NCBI GenBank assembly: GCA_002360945.1
Contig: DERO01000030.1
Coordinates: forward strand, 1-64,000
Direction: 5' to 3'
Source: Leclercia adecarboxylata
GTDB taxonomy: Bacteria > Pseudomonadota > Gammaproteobacteria > Enterobacterales > Enterobacteriaceae
DNA length: 64,000 nt
Position numbers and translations under genes: made by a program. The notes beneath the pieces were generated by a model. It was not told where the DNA came from and searched no databases. It saw only the letters and a list, made by a program, of their open reading frames with translations. Of this stretch, positions 29,414 to 37,880 are shown in pieces; within the stretch, counting starts at the first letter, position 1; the number at the start of each line of letters is the position of its first letter.

Positions 29414-29718
29414 GCGATACCCTGAACTTCAACCCGGCGCTGCCGGAAAGCCGTCAGTTTACCCCTCCCGCTGAGGGCGGTAACGGCGCCATCCATAAGC
29501 CGGGTGATTACACCAACCTGATCTGGCAAACCCGCAGCCGCGAACCGGAAAACTGGGAAGTGAACCTGATCGCCACGCTGGAAGATCTCTTCGAACAGGG
29601 CGCGGAAACCTTGCCGGAGCTGGTTAACGGGCTGAACGCGATGCGCATGCACGATCTGCAGGGCGAGCCGTGGAGCGAGACCAGCTTCCAGGCATTCTTA
29701 CAGGTTAACGGCTACTGA
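29410..29718 (+). CDS. Small conserved protein between the Rieske ferredoxin and oxygenase
   Basis: This 102-aa protein has no motif I can assign an activity to. Its N-terminus is Pro-rich and likely flexible (FNPALPESRQFTPPAEGG); the rest appears helical and acidic, with PENWEVNLIATLEDLFEQGA and LPELVNGLNAMRMHDLQGE. From memory, database entries call similar proteins recombinase-like helix-turn-helix domain proteins; I could not check this. Its start overlaps the ferredoxin stop by 4 bp and it lies 10 bp before the oxygenase. It sits where two-subunit oxygenases carry a beta subunit but is too short and unlike one. An accessory or assembly role is a guess. Confidence 0.75.
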   Translation: MSDTLNFNPALPESRQFTPPAEGGNGAIHKPGDYTNLIWQTRSREPENWEVNLIATLEDLFEQGAETLPELVNGLNAMRMHDLQGEPWSETSFQAFLQVNGY

Positions 29719-29728
29719 GGACAACGCG

Positions 29729-30751
29729 ATGACGACTACCGTACAAAATTATCTCGATAAAGGTCTGCGTGGCCTCTGGTATCCGGTACTGGCCAGCTGG
29801 GAAGTGCAGTCTGCGCCGGTGGGCATTACCCGCCTGGGCGAGCAGATTGTGGTCTGGCGTAACAAAGACGGCCAGGTACAGGCGCTGGAAGACCGCTGTC
29901 CGCACCGCGGCGCGCGGCTGTCGATGGGCTGGAACCTCGGCGACCGCATCGCCTGCTGGTATCACGGCGTGGAAGTGGCGGGCAACGGCGAAGTGAAAGA
30001 TGTGCCCGCCGTGGACAAATGTCCGCTGGTTGGCCAGCAGTGTGTGCGCAGCTACAACGTTCAGGAGGCGCACGGTGCTATCTTCCTGTGGTTCGGCGTT
30101 ACCGCTGACCAGCAGCCGGACGAACTGACCTTCCCGGATGAACTCGCCGATACGGACAACTTCAGCAACTTCCTCTGTACCGCGGCGTGGAAATGCAATT
30201 ACCAGTACGCGCTGGAAAACGTGATGGACCCGATGCACGGCACCTATCTCCATTCCTCCTCACACTCGATGGCGGAAGGGGACCGCAAGGCCGACATGGT
30301 GCTGCAGCCAACCAAAACCGGCTTCATCTTTGAGAAGAAAGGGCAGAGCGGCATCAACTTCGACTGGGTGGAGCTGGGCAACAGCGGCACCTGCTGGATG
30401 CGTCTCTCCATTCCGTATAAAAAGCGTTTCGGGCCGGGCGGCCACTTCTTTATCGTCGGCATGGTGGTGCCGGAAGATAACGACAACTGCCGCGTCTTCT
30501 TCTGGCGCATCCGCCGCGTACAGGGGTGGCAGCGCGATATGTGGCGCTTCATGTACCGCAACCGTCTGGAAAAACTGCACTGGGAAGTACTGGAGCAGGA
30601 TCGCGTGGTGCTGGAAAGCCTGGCGCCAAACGCCCGCGACCATGAATACCTTTATCAACACGACGTCGGCCTCTCCCGCCTGCGCCGCATGATGCAAAAG
30701 GCCGCCAAAGAGCAACTGGCGATACGCGATGCGCAGCAGGGAGCCGCCTGA
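29729..30751 (+). CDS. Rieske non-heme iron oxygenase, terminal (alpha) subunit
   Basis: This 340-aa enzyme uses O2 and electrons from the ferredoxin to hydroxylate, or oxidatively demethylate, an aromatic or related substrate. The Rieske ligands are Cys57, His59, Cys76 and His79. The catalytic iron site is His170, His175 and Asp291, with Asp167 as the inter-subunit electron bridge (ENVMDPMHGTYLH). Length and the short spacing resemble the vanillate/dicamba/phthalate oxygenase group, which work as alpha-only trimers; no beta subunit gene is present. The substrate is not predictable from sequence. It overlaps the next gene by one base (TGATG). Confidence 0.92.
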   Translation: MTTTVQNYLDKGLRGLWYPVLASWEVQSAPVGITRLGEQIVVWRNKDGQVQALEDRCPHRGARLSMGWNLGDRIACWYHGVEVAGNGEVKDVPAVDKCPLVGQQCVRSYNVQEAHGAIFLWFGVTADQQPDELTFPDELADTDNFSNFLCTAAWKCNYQYALENVMDPMHGTYLHSSSHSMAEGDRKADMVLQPTKTGFIFEKKGQSGINFDWVELGNSGTCWMRLSIPYKKRFGPGGHFFIVGMVVPEDNDNCRVFFWRIRRVQGWQRDMWRFMYRNRLEKLHWEVLEQDRVVLESLAPNARDHEYLYQHDVGLSRLRRMMQKAAKEQLAIRDAQQGAA

Positions 30752-31500
30752 TGAACGGGCTGCTGAGCGGAAAACGCATCGTTGTGACCGGCGCCGCGCG
30801 CGGGCTGGGCTATCACTTTGCCAAAGCTTGCGCGGAGCAGGGCGCGGCGGTGGTGATGTGCGACATCCTGAAAGGCGAGCTGGCTGAGAGCGCGCACGGG
30901 TTAAGTGAGCAAGGCTATGCGATCGAATCCCACGTTATCGATCTGGCCGATCCGCACGCCATCGAGCAGGTCTTCAGCGCCATTGGCGAGCAGGGCCAGA
31001 TTGACGGACTGGTGAACAACGCGGCGATGGCCACCGGCGTGGGCGGTAAAAACATGCTCGATTACGATCCGGATCTCTGGGATCGGGTGATGAGCGTGAA
31101 CGTCAAAGGCACCTGGCTGGTGACCCGCGCTGCGGTGCCATTGTTGCGCGAAGGGGCGGGGATCGTGAACGTGGCCTCCGACACCGCGCTGTGGGGCGCG
31201 CCGCGCCTGATGGCCTATGTCGCCAGCAAGGGTGCCGTGATTGCCATGACCCGCTCAATGGCGCGCGAGCTGGGTGAAAAACGCATTCGCATCAACGCCA
31301 TCGCCCCGGGGTTAACCCGCGTCGAGGCAACCGAATATGTGCCCGCCGAACGGCATCAGCTCTACGAAAACGGCCGCGCGTTAACGGGCGCACAGCAGCC
31401 GGAGGATGTCACCGGCAGCGTGGTCTGGCTGTTAAGCGATCTGTCGCGGTTCATCACCGGACAGCTTATCCCGGTCAACGGCGGTTTTGTCTTTAACTAA
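30751..31500 (+). CDS. Short-chain dehydrogenase/reductase (SDR), catalytically intact
   Basis: This 249-aa classical SDR has the NAD(P)-binding TGAARGLG at residues 13-20, NNAA at 89-92 and the catalytic Ser143, Tyr156 and Lys160 (YVASK). Asp38 after the second beta strand favours NAD over NADP. In this operon it could dehydrogenate a cis-dihydrodiol or alcohol produced by the oxygenase. It is translationally coupled to the oxygenase gene. Confidence 0.9.
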   Translation: MNGLLSGKRIVVTGAARGLGYHFAKACAEQGAAVVMCDILKGELAESAHGLSEQGYAIESHVIDLADPHAIEQVFSAIGEQGQIDGLVNNAAMATGVGGKNMLDYDPDLWDRVMSVNVKGTWLVTRAAVPLLREGAGIVNVASDTALWGAPRLMAYVASKGAVIAMTRSMARELGEKRIRINAIAPGLTRVEATEYVPAERHQLYENGRALTGAQQPEDVTGSVVWLLSDLSRFITGQLIPVNGGFVFN

Positions 31501-31509
31501 GGTAGGGCG

Positions 31510-32301
31510 ATGATGGCAAACGATCAGGAAGTGAAGTATCTGGTGCCGGGGCTGGAGCGCGGTTTACAGCTGCTGTTGGCCTTTGGCGAGCAGCATCGTG
31601 ATCTGACCTTTGCCGAGCTGCACCGGCTGGTGGATATGCCGAAGGCCACCGCCTACCGCGTGGTCCAGACGCTGGAGTACATGGGCTTTCTGGAGCGTAA
31701 CGCGCGCACCAATACCTTCTCGCTGGGCATGAACGTGCTGCGTCTGGGCTTTGAGTACATCGCCTCGCTGGATGTGGCGCAGGTCGGCCAGCCGGTGATC
31801 GAACAGCTGCGCGACCTGAGCCAGTGCAGCAGCCATCTGGCGATCCGCGACGGACGCGACATCATCTACGTTGCCCGCGTCAGCGCCGCCGGGTCGCGTA
31901 TCAATCAGGTCAGCATTGGTACCCGTTTACCGGTGCACTGCACGTCCCTGGGACGCATGCTGTTGACCGATATTTCCCGCGCCGATTTTGAACACCTGTT
32001 CCCGCACGAACGCCTGCCAGGCAACACACCGGGGCAGCTCCACGACCGCGAAGCCCTGTGGCAGATGGTGCAGCAGGACAAAGCGCGCGGGTATGTGATC
32101 GGTGAATCCTTCTTCCGCCACGGCATCTCCTCCATCGTCTATCCGGTGTATGACCGTAGCGGACGGGTGGCGGCGGTGGTGAGCATTCTGGTGCCGTCGG
32201 AAGAGATCCCGCAAACCGACCGCGAGCGCCTGCAAAACGACGTCCGTCTGGCGGCGGATAAAATCTCTGGCTTCTTAGGGTATTTGTCACAGGCCAGTTA
32301 A
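31510..32301 (+). CDS. IclR-family regulator of the Rieske cluster
   Basis: This 263-aa protein has a winged helix-turn-helix (VPGLERGLQLLLAFGEQHRD, then LTFAELHRLVDMPKATAYRV) and a C-terminal IclR effector domain (SRINQVSIGTRLPVHCTSLG, RGYVIGESFFRHGISSIVYP). IclR proteins of the PcaR/PobR/MhpR type sense aromatic acids. Being inside the operon it controls, it may autoregulate. The GTTTCA-n4-TGAAAC palindromes at 28740-29070 are the likely binding sites; this is inference. It lies 9 bp after the SDR gene. A second ATG at 31513 is possible. Confidence 0.9.
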   Translation: MMANDQEVKYLVPGLERGLQLLLAFGEQHRDLTFAELHRLVDMPKATAYRVVQTLEYMGFLERNARTNTFSLGMNVLRLGFEYIASLDVAQVGQPVIEQLRDLSQCSSHLAIRDGRDIIYVARVSAAGSRINQVSIGTRLPVHCTSLGRMLLTDISRADFEHLFPHERLPGNTPGQLHDREALWQMVQQDKARGYVIGESFFRHGISSIVYPVYDRSGRVAAVVSILVPSEEIPQTDRERLQNDVRLAADKISGFLGYLSQAS

Positions 32302-32348
32302 ATCAGTGAGTTAACGTCAGACGCTTGACTGCGTCGGGCATGTTTTAC

Positions 32349-32361
32349 GCCCAATTTGGGC
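32349..32361. promoter_or_regulatory. Palindrome before the ring-cleavage gene
   Basis: GCCCAA-T-TTGGGC is a perfect inverted repeat in the only intergenic gap of any size in the operon (78 bp, 32302-32379). It could mark an internal promoter's operator or a processing hairpin; no clear -10/-35 pair is seen. Confidence 0.3.
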
Positions 32362-32379
32362 CAGATGAGGCAACGAACG

Positions 32380-33306
32380 ATGAGTGTAACCGGAATTGAA
32401 AAGCTGGAATTTGGCGTTGAAGACCTGACGCACTGCGCCAAATTTATGCGTGATTTTGGCCTGACGGGCGATGCCAGCGGCCAGCGTTTTACCACCTTAA
32501 GCGGCGCGCGTGTGGAGCTTAACCCCATCGACAGCCCCGACCTGCCGCCGGCCTTTGAAGCGGGCAACACCCTGCGCCGCATGACCTGGGCTGTGGCCAC
32601 GCAGGGCGATCTGGATGCGCTGCGCCCGAAGCTTGCGCAGCAGCCCGGTTTTCGCGAAGTGGGCGACGCGCTGGAATGCCTCGACCCGAACGGCATGACG
32701 CTGCGCGTGCAGGTCAGCCAGCAGACTGATGTAGAACTGAACGTTGAGCCGATCAACCAGTGGGGCGATGCCCGCCGTATCGACACCCCGAGCCCGGTTT
32801 ATGACCGTGCCCAGCCGATTAACGTCGGGCACGTGGTGTTCTTCGTGGAAGAGCTGGCGGCGGTGGAAAAATTCTACCGCGAGGTGCTCGGCTTCCAGGT
32901 CTCGGATCGCTACATCAACCGCGCCGTGTTTCTGCGCTGCGGCGCGCGCGGCGGTCATCATAACCTGTTCCTGCTGCAGCTGCCCAACCGCAAGCGCGGT
33001 CTGAACCACGTGGCCTTTACCGTGCGCGATATCCATGAAGTGATCGGCGGCGGGATTGCGATGAACAAAAACGACTGGAGCACCTTTATTGGGCCGGGTC
33101 GCCATCCGGTGTCGTCGGCCTACTTCTGGTACGTCAACAGTCCGACCGGCGGCGCGTTTGAGTATTACACCAATGACGATTACCTGACCGAAAACTGGCA
33201 GCCGCGCGAGCTGGAGCACTCCCTTATCTCCTTTACCGAATGGGCGGTGGAAGGCGGCATTGACCACGACACGCGCCGTCAGCAGAAAAAGCCGGAGGCG
33301 GTATGA
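32380..33306 (+). CDS. VOC-fold extradiol-type ring-cleavage dioxygenase candidate
   Basis: This 308-aa protein has two vicinal-oxygen-chelate domains. The C-terminal one carries a complete iron/manganese triad: His151 (GHVVFF), His210 (LNHVAF) and Glu261 (FEYY). The spacing of 59 and 51 residues is close to that of homoprotocatechuate 2,3-dioxygenase. The N-terminal domain lacks these ligands, as in true two-domain extradiol dioxygenases. It probably cleaves a catechol-like ring made by earlier enzymes. The ATG at 32380 after GATGAGG is preferred over a TTG 24 bp upstream. It overlaps the reductase gene by 4 bp. Confidence 0.85.
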   Translation: MSVTGIEKLEFGVEDLTHCAKFMRDFGLTGDASGQRFTTLSGARVELNPIDSPDLPPAFEAGNTLRRMTWAVATQGDLDALRPKLAQQPGFREVGDALECLDPNGMTLRVQVSQQTDVELNVEPINQWGDARRIDTPSPVYDRAQPINVGHVVFFVEELAAVEKFYREVLGFQVSDRYINRAVFLRCGARGGHHNLFLLQLPNRKRGLNHVAFTVRDIHEVIGGGIAMNKNDWSTFIGPGRHPVSSAYFWYVNSPTGGAFEYYTNDDYLTENWQPRELEHSLISFTEWAVEGGIDHDTRRQQKKPEAV

Positions 33307-34490
33307 CCTCGCGCATAGTCATTATCGGCGGCGGTCAGGCGGGCGGCTGGGCGGCGAAGACGCTGCGCGACCAGGGCTTTGACGGCGAGATTGGCGTGGT
33401 GGCGGAAGAGGAATGGGATTTCTACGAGCGTCCGCCGCTGTCAAAAGCGTCTCTGCTGGAGCCGGACGCAACCCTCCCGCGCCTGTTTACCGAAGAGGCG
33501 CAGCAGACGTTGAATCTCAGCTGGTACCGTCCGCTGCGTGCTGAAGAGATCGATCGCGAGGCGAAAACGATCGTTTTAAGCAACGGCGAGCATCTTAGTT
33601 ACAACATGCTTTTACTTGCCACCGGTGGGCGGGCGCGCCTGCCGGGCGAGGCGTGGTCAAGGCATCCTCAGGTCTACACCCTGCGCCACTGGCAGGACGC
33701 GCAGCGCCTGAAAAGTCGCCTCGCGGAAAGTCAAAACCTGGCGATTATCGGCGGCGGCTGGATTGGCCTGGAAATTGCCGCTTCCGCGCGCAAAAGCGGC
33801 GTGGCGGTCACGCTGTTCGAGCAGCAGCCTGCGCTGTGTATGCGTTCGGTGAGCGGTGAGGTGTCTCAGCAGTTAGAAAAGATCCATCGCGAGCAGGGCG
33901 TGGAGATCCGCACCGGCTGTGGCGCGCTGGAGCTGGAGGACGATAACGGCCTGCCAGTTATCCACTGCGACGGCCAGCGTGAAACCTTTGATGCGGTGGT
34001 GGTGGGGATCGGCGTCGATCTCAATCTGGAGCTGGCCCGCGATGCGGGGCTGAAAACCGAGCGCGGGATCGTTGTGGATGCCCAGGGCCGCACCTCGGAT
34101 CCGTTCATCTTCGCCGTCGGCGATGTGGCGCAGCATCATCACTACGGCCTGTGCATTCAGTCCTGGGCCTTCGCCCAGAACCAGGCGGTGGCGACGGCGA
34201 AGGCGATGCTCAACCCCGATGCGCCAGGCTACGACGACGCACCGTGGCTGTGGTCGGATCAATACCAGCACAATATTCAGATCCTCGGCATTCCGCAGCA
34301 GGGGAGCAGCACGATAGTGCGTGAGGATAGGCTGTTCTTCTCGCTGGACGCGAACGGGCGGCTGACGCAGCTGGTGGCGTTCAACGATGCGCGTACCGTC
34401 AAGCTGGCGAAGCGCTGGATGGCGGCCGGGCGGGATTTATCGGACGTGCCGCTCGCCGACCCGGCCTTTTCACTGATGTCATTGCGATAA
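33303..34490 (+). CDS. FAD-dependent NAD(P)H:ferredoxin reductase of the oxygenase system
   Basis: This 395-aa flavoprotein has an N-terminal FAD motif (IVIIGGGQAGGWAAKTL), a central NAD(P)H motif (LAIIGGGWIGLEIAASARKS), the FAVGDVA FAD motif and a C-terminal reductase domain. It is of the BphA4/CamA class that feeds electrons to Rieske or adrenodoxin-type ferredoxins. Together with 29090 and 29729 it completes a three-component oxygenase. It is split from the ferredoxin by four genes, an arrangement seen in other aromatic operons. Confidence 0.9.
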   Translation: MTSRIVIIGGGQAGGWAAKTLRDQGFDGEIGVVAEEEWDFYERPPLSKASLLEPDATLPRLFTEEAQQTLNLSWYRPLRAEEIDREAKTIVLSNGEHLSYNMLLLATGGRARLPGEAWSRHPQVYTLRHWQDAQRLKSRLAESQNLAIIGGGWIGLEIAASARKSGVAVTLFEQQPALCMRSVSGEVSQQLEKIHREQGVEIRTGCGALELEDDNGLPVIHCDGQRETFDAVVVGIGVDLNLELARDAGLKTERGIVVDAQGRTSDPFIFAVGDVAQHHHYGLCIQSWAFAQNQAVATAKAMLNPDAPGYDDAPWLWSDQYQHNIQILGIPQQGSSTIVREDRLFFSLDANGRLTQLVAFNDARTVKLAKRWMAAGRDLSDVPLADPAFSLMSLR

Positions 34491-34515
34491 AAAAACCGCA
34501 CCCGTAGGGGGAGAC

Positions 34516-35772
34516 ATGACCACATTAGAGACCAACACCGCGCCCGTTGAGGCCAGCGGTGAGGGCACCCGCACGCCTGAAAAAGCGGTGCGTTGGGCCA
34601 TTCCGCTGTCGCTTTTGGCCTGCGTGCTGCTGGCGTTTTTCGACAAAATCAGCATTGCGGCGCTGTTTTCTGACGGCCATTTCCAGCAGGCGATGGGCAT
34701 TGATTTTGACACCACGCGCCTCGGCATTCTGATGAGCGCCTTCCTGCTGAGCTACGGCTTTTCGTCGGTCTTTTTAAGCGGGCTGGGGGACAAAATCGCG
34801 CCGCTGCGCCTGCTCACCGGGATGATGGTGGTGTGGTGCGTGCTGATGGTAGCGATGGGCTTTACCCATAACTACACGCTGATGATTGTCCTGCGCATCC
34901 TGCTTGGCGTGGCGGAGGGGCCGCTGTTCCCGCTGGCCTTCGCCATTGTGCGCCACAACTTCCCACAGCATCTGCAGGCGCGCGCCACCATGCTGTGGCT
35001 GCTGGGCACGCCCGTTGGCGCGGCGTTGGGTTTCCCGCTCTCCATCTGGCTGCTGAACACCTTCGGCTGGCAGAGCACATTCTTCGTGATGGCGATGCTT
35101 ACCGTGCCGGTACTGCTGTTTGTGCGCATCGGCCTGCGCGGCATCCGGCTGGAGGCCAAACCGACAACATCACAGGCCTCGCAGGATGAACGTCGCGCGG
35201 CCCGGCGCGAGCTGTTTATCAGCCCGCACTTCTGGATCATCTGCATCTTTAACATCTCCTTCCTGACCTATCTGTGGGGCATCAACGGCTGGCTGCCGGG
35301 CTACCTGATTAAGGGCAAAGGTATTCATCTGGAGCACGCGGGCTGGCTGTCGTCGATGCCGTTTATCGCCATGCTGGCGGGTGAGGTGATTGGCGCCTGG
35401 CTCTCGGATCGGGTCGATAAGCGTGCGGCGGCCTGCTTTATCTCTATGGCGGGGGCAGCGGCAGGGCTGGCGGTGGTGATGCATCTTGATACTCCGCTGA
35501 CCGTTATCGCGGCGATGAGCTTCAGCACCTTTATGTGGGGCACCGGTGCACCCAACATTTTCGCCCTGCTGGCAAAAGCCACCCATCCACGGGTGAGCGC
35601 CACGGCGGGCGGCATTTTCAATGGACTGGGAAACTTTGCGGGCGCGCTGTCGCCGGCGGTGATGGGCGCGCTAATCGCCTACACCCACAGCATGGATTCC
35701 GGAATGATTTTTCTGGCGGTGATGGCGGCGGTGGGCTGCGTCCTGTTACTGCCGCTGCTGAGACGTTACTGA
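34516..35772 (+). CDS. MFS transporter within the Rieske operon (ACS family)
   Basis: This 418-aa protein has a hydrophilic N-terminal tail of about 28 residues followed by twelve hydrophobic segments. It shares the ACS pattern with the divergent transporter at 27464: RILLGVAEGPLFPLAFAIV, NISFLTYLWGINGWLPGYL and FNGLGNFAGALSPAVMG correspond to similar segments there. Import of an aromatic or other organic acid is likely. Two related transporters in one cluster suggest two substrates or an import and export pair. GGGGGAGAC precedes the ATG. Confidence 0.87.
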   Translation: MTTLETNTAPVEASGEGTRTPEKAVRWAIPLSLLACVLLAFFDKISIAALFSDGHFQQAMGIDFDTTRLGILMSAFLLSYGFSSVFLSGLGDKIAPLRLLTGMMVVWCVLMVAMGFTHNYTLMIVLRILLGVAEGPLFPLAFAIVRHNFPQHLQARATMLWLLGTPVGAALGFPLSIWLLNTFGWQSTFFVMAMLTVPVLLFVRIGLRGIRLEAKPTTSQASQDERRAARRELFISPHFWIICIFNISFLTYLWGINGWLPGYLIKGKGIHLEHAGWLSSMPFIAMLAGEVIGAWLSDRVDKRAAACFISMAGAAAGLAVVMHLDTPLTVIAAMSFSTFMWGTGAPNIFALLAKATHPRVSATAGGIFNGLGNFAGALSPAVMGALIAYTHSMDSGMIFLAVMAAVGCVLLLPLLRRY

Positions 35773-35782
35773 GGAGAGTGTT

Positions 35783-36313
35783 ATGACTGATTCAACCGTA
35801 ACTGCAAAACCAGGCGTTAAACCTGACCATCTGACCATGGAAGAGTGGGTCGAGTCGCGCATTGCGCGCTTCGAGGGCCGTAAATACGACTGGAACGCGC
35901 TGAAGTTCCAGGCCGATTTTGACCCGAAATATCGCCGCGCCCAGATGCGCTACATCGGCACCGGCGCCACGGGCGTGGCGAACGACACCAACACCGTACA
36001 GGCGGACCATTTTACCTTCTCCACCATGGTGCTGCCGTCGAAGTGTGAAGGGCCACTGCATCTGCACGATGATGTGGAAGAGGTGTTCTTCATGCTTAAA
36101 GGGCAGATCACGCTGATGATTCAGGATGGCGATAACTACACAGAAACCGTGTTGCGCGAGCGTGACCTGATCTCCGTTCCGCCGGGCATCTATCGCGGGC
36201 TGTTTAACCACGGCGAAGAAGAGGCGCTGATGTGCGTCATGCTGGGGACCAACAAGCCGGAAATCCCAACCTACCCATCCGATCATCCGCTTTCCAAAGT
36301 GAAGCGGAACTAA
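35783..36313 (+). CDS. Cupin-domain protein
   Basis: This 176-aa protein has a single cupin_2 barrel. Motif 1 (GPLHLHDDVEEVFFMLKG) supplies His93, His95 and an acidic residue at 99 or 100. Motif 2 (PPGIYRGLFNHGEEE) supplies His143. The site looks competent to bind a divalent metal. Cupins in aromatic operons act as dioxygenases, isomerases or small-molecule binding proteins; which applies here is open. It lies 10 bp after the transporter and 9 bp before the hydrolase. Confidence 0.85.
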   Translation: MTDSTVTAKPGVKPDHLTMEEWVESRIARFEGRKYDWNALKFQADFDPKYRRAQMRYIGTGATGVANDTNTVQADHFTFSTMVLPSKCEGPLHLHDDVEEVFFMLKGQITLMIQDGDNYTETVLRERDLISVPPGIYRGLFNHGEEEALMCVMLGTNKPEIPTYPSDHPLSKVKRN

Positions 36314-36322
36314 GGGGGCTTC

Positions 36323-37093
36323 ATGACGGGGTTTCGGGAACAGGGCAGCGGTATTCCGCTGATGCTGCTGCACGGTATCAGCTCCGGCGCGGCCTCCTGG
36401 CATAAGCAGATGTCGCTGGACGGCTTTCGCGTGCTGGCGTGGGACATGCCCGGCTATGGCGAAAGCCCGATGCTGGCAGTAGAGCGGGCAAACGCCGGTG
36501 ATTACGCCGACGCGCTGGCGGCGATGCTCGATCGCGCCGGCATCTGGCAGGCGGTGCTGGTCGGCCATTCGCTGGGGGCGCTGGTTGCCAGCGCGTTTGC
36601 CGCGAAGTTCCCGGATCGCGTCCTGCACCTGGTGCTGGCGGATGCCGCGCAAGGCTACGGCCAGGCCGCACCGGCGCAGCGCGAGCAGGTCTGGCGCAAC
36701 CGCGAGCAGCAGATGGCGCTGGGCGGGGAAATCCTCGCCCAGACCCGCGCCGCGAAACTGTTGCGCCCCGGCGCACGTGCGGAGGATATCGCCGTCGTCG
36801 CGGCGGGAATGCGCAAGCTTCGCCCGGAAGGCTACCTTGCTGCCGCGTGGATGCTGGCGCACGACGATATTCATGCCTGGCTTGAACGCTACGCGGGCAA
36901 CTTTGAGGTCTGGTGCGGCGAGCAGGATGCAATCACGCAACCGGAGCTGGTACAGGGGCTGGCGCTGCGCTACGGCATGCCGTTTATCGCTATTCCGCAG
37001 GCCGGGCACGCCAGCTATCTCGATAACGACGCGTTTATCAACCAACAGCTTTTACGCATTAACGAAGAGGTGCGCGATGAATGCACAAATTGA
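36323..37093 (+). CDS. Alpha/beta hydrolase, C-C or ester bond hydrolase candidate
   Basis: This 256-aa protein has the alpha/beta-hydrolase fold, with an oxyanion-hole HGISSG segment, nucleophile Ser83 in GHSLG, Asp202 and His229 (QAGHASYL). It resembles meta-cleavage-product hydrolases (BphD/MhpC class) and 3-oxoadipate enol-lactonases. Acting on the product of the VOC dioxygenase would fit the operon. Its last 17 bp overlap the start of the next gene. Confidence 0.87.
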   Translation: MTGFREQGSGIPLMLLHGISSGAASWHKQMSLDGFRVLAWDMPGYGESPMLAVERANAGDYADALAAMLDRAGIWQAVLVGHSLGALVASAFAAKFPDRVLHLVLADAAQGYGQAAPAQREQVWRNREQQMALGGEILAQTRAAKLLRPGARAEDIAVVAAGMRKLRPEGYLAAAWMLAHDDIHAWLERYAGNFEVWCGEQDAITQPELVQGLALRYGMPFIAIPQAGHASYLDNDAFINQQLLRINEEVRDECTN

Positions 37094-37871
37094 TGGGCGC
37101 GTAGCGGTCGTCACCGGCGGTTCTTCTGGTATTGGCTTTGAAACGCTGCGGCTGCTGCTGGGCGAGGGGGCAAAGGTGGCCTTCTGTGGCCGCGATCCGG
37201 ACCGCCTCGCCAGCGCCCACGCCGCGCTGCAAAACGACTACCCGGACGGGGAGATTTTCGCTTACCGCTGCGACGTGCTGAAAGCCGACGAGGTGCTGGC
37301 GTTTGCCCGTGCCGTGAACGACCGCTTTGGCGCGGCGGATATGCTGATCAACAACGCCGGGCAGGGTTACGTGGCGCTCTTCCATGACACTCCGCGCGAG
37401 GCCTGGCTGCACGAAGCCGAACTCAAACTGTTTGGGGTGATTAACCCGGTGCAGGCGTTTCAGCCTTTGCTGGAGCAGTCAGATATCGCCTCCATCACCT
37501 GCGTCAACTCCCTGCTGGCGCTGCAGCCGGAGGAGCACATGATTGCCACCTCCGCCGCCCGCGCCGCGCTGCTGAACATGACGCTGACGCTCTCGAAAGA
37601 GCTGGTGGGCAAAGGCATTCGCGTCAATTCCATCCTGCTCGGCATGGTGGAATCGGGCCAGTGGCAGCGTCGCTTTGAGAACCGGGCGGATAAAAGCCAG
37701 AGCTGGCCGGAGTGGACGGCGGATATCGCGCGCAAACGCGGCATTCCGATGGCGCGCCTCGGCAAACCGCAGGAGCCCGCGCAGGCGCTGCTGTTCCTCG
37801 CCTCGCCGCTGGCCTCGTTTACCACCGGGGCCGCGCTGGACGTTTCCGGCGGTTTCTGCCGCCATCTGTAA
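37077..37871 (+). CDS. SDR-family protein lacking the catalytic Tyr and Lys
   Basis: This 264-aa protein has an intact Rossmann nucleotide site (TGGSSGIG at 13-20, NNAG at 92-95) and the conserved Ser145. Where classical SDRs have YxxxK it reads TSAAR: Thr158 for Tyr and Arg162 for Lys. The 13-residue spacing from Ser145 confirms the alignment. The loss of both residues suggests a changed chemistry, a binding or regulatory role, or a pseudoenzyme. The start overlaps the hydrolase gene by 17 bp and is the only one that keeps the Rossmann N-terminus. Confidence 0.85.
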   Translation: MNAQIDGRVAVVTGGSSGIGFETLRLLLGEGAKVAFCGRDPDRLASAHAALQNDYPDGEIFAYRCDVLKADEVLAFARAVNDRFGAADMLINNAGQGYVALFHDTPREAWLHEAELKLFGVINPVQAFQPLLEQSDIASITCVNSLLALQPEEHMIATSAARAALLNMTLTLSKELVGKGIRVNSILLGMVESGQWQRRFENRADKSQSWPEWTADIARKRGIPMARLGKPQEPAQALLFLASPLASFTTGAALDVSGGFCRHL

Positions 37872-37880
37872 GGACGCATT

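Noticed and set aside
29410..29718. Oxygenase beta subunit
   Set aside because: Beta subunits are about 160-190 residues with a cystatin-like fold pattern; this 102-aa protein shows neither.
36498..37076. N-terminal extension of the Thr/Arg SDR into the hydrolase gene (frame open from 36498)
   Set aside because: The extension is an out-of-frame reading of the hydrolase; the Rossmann motif begins right after the ATG at 37077.
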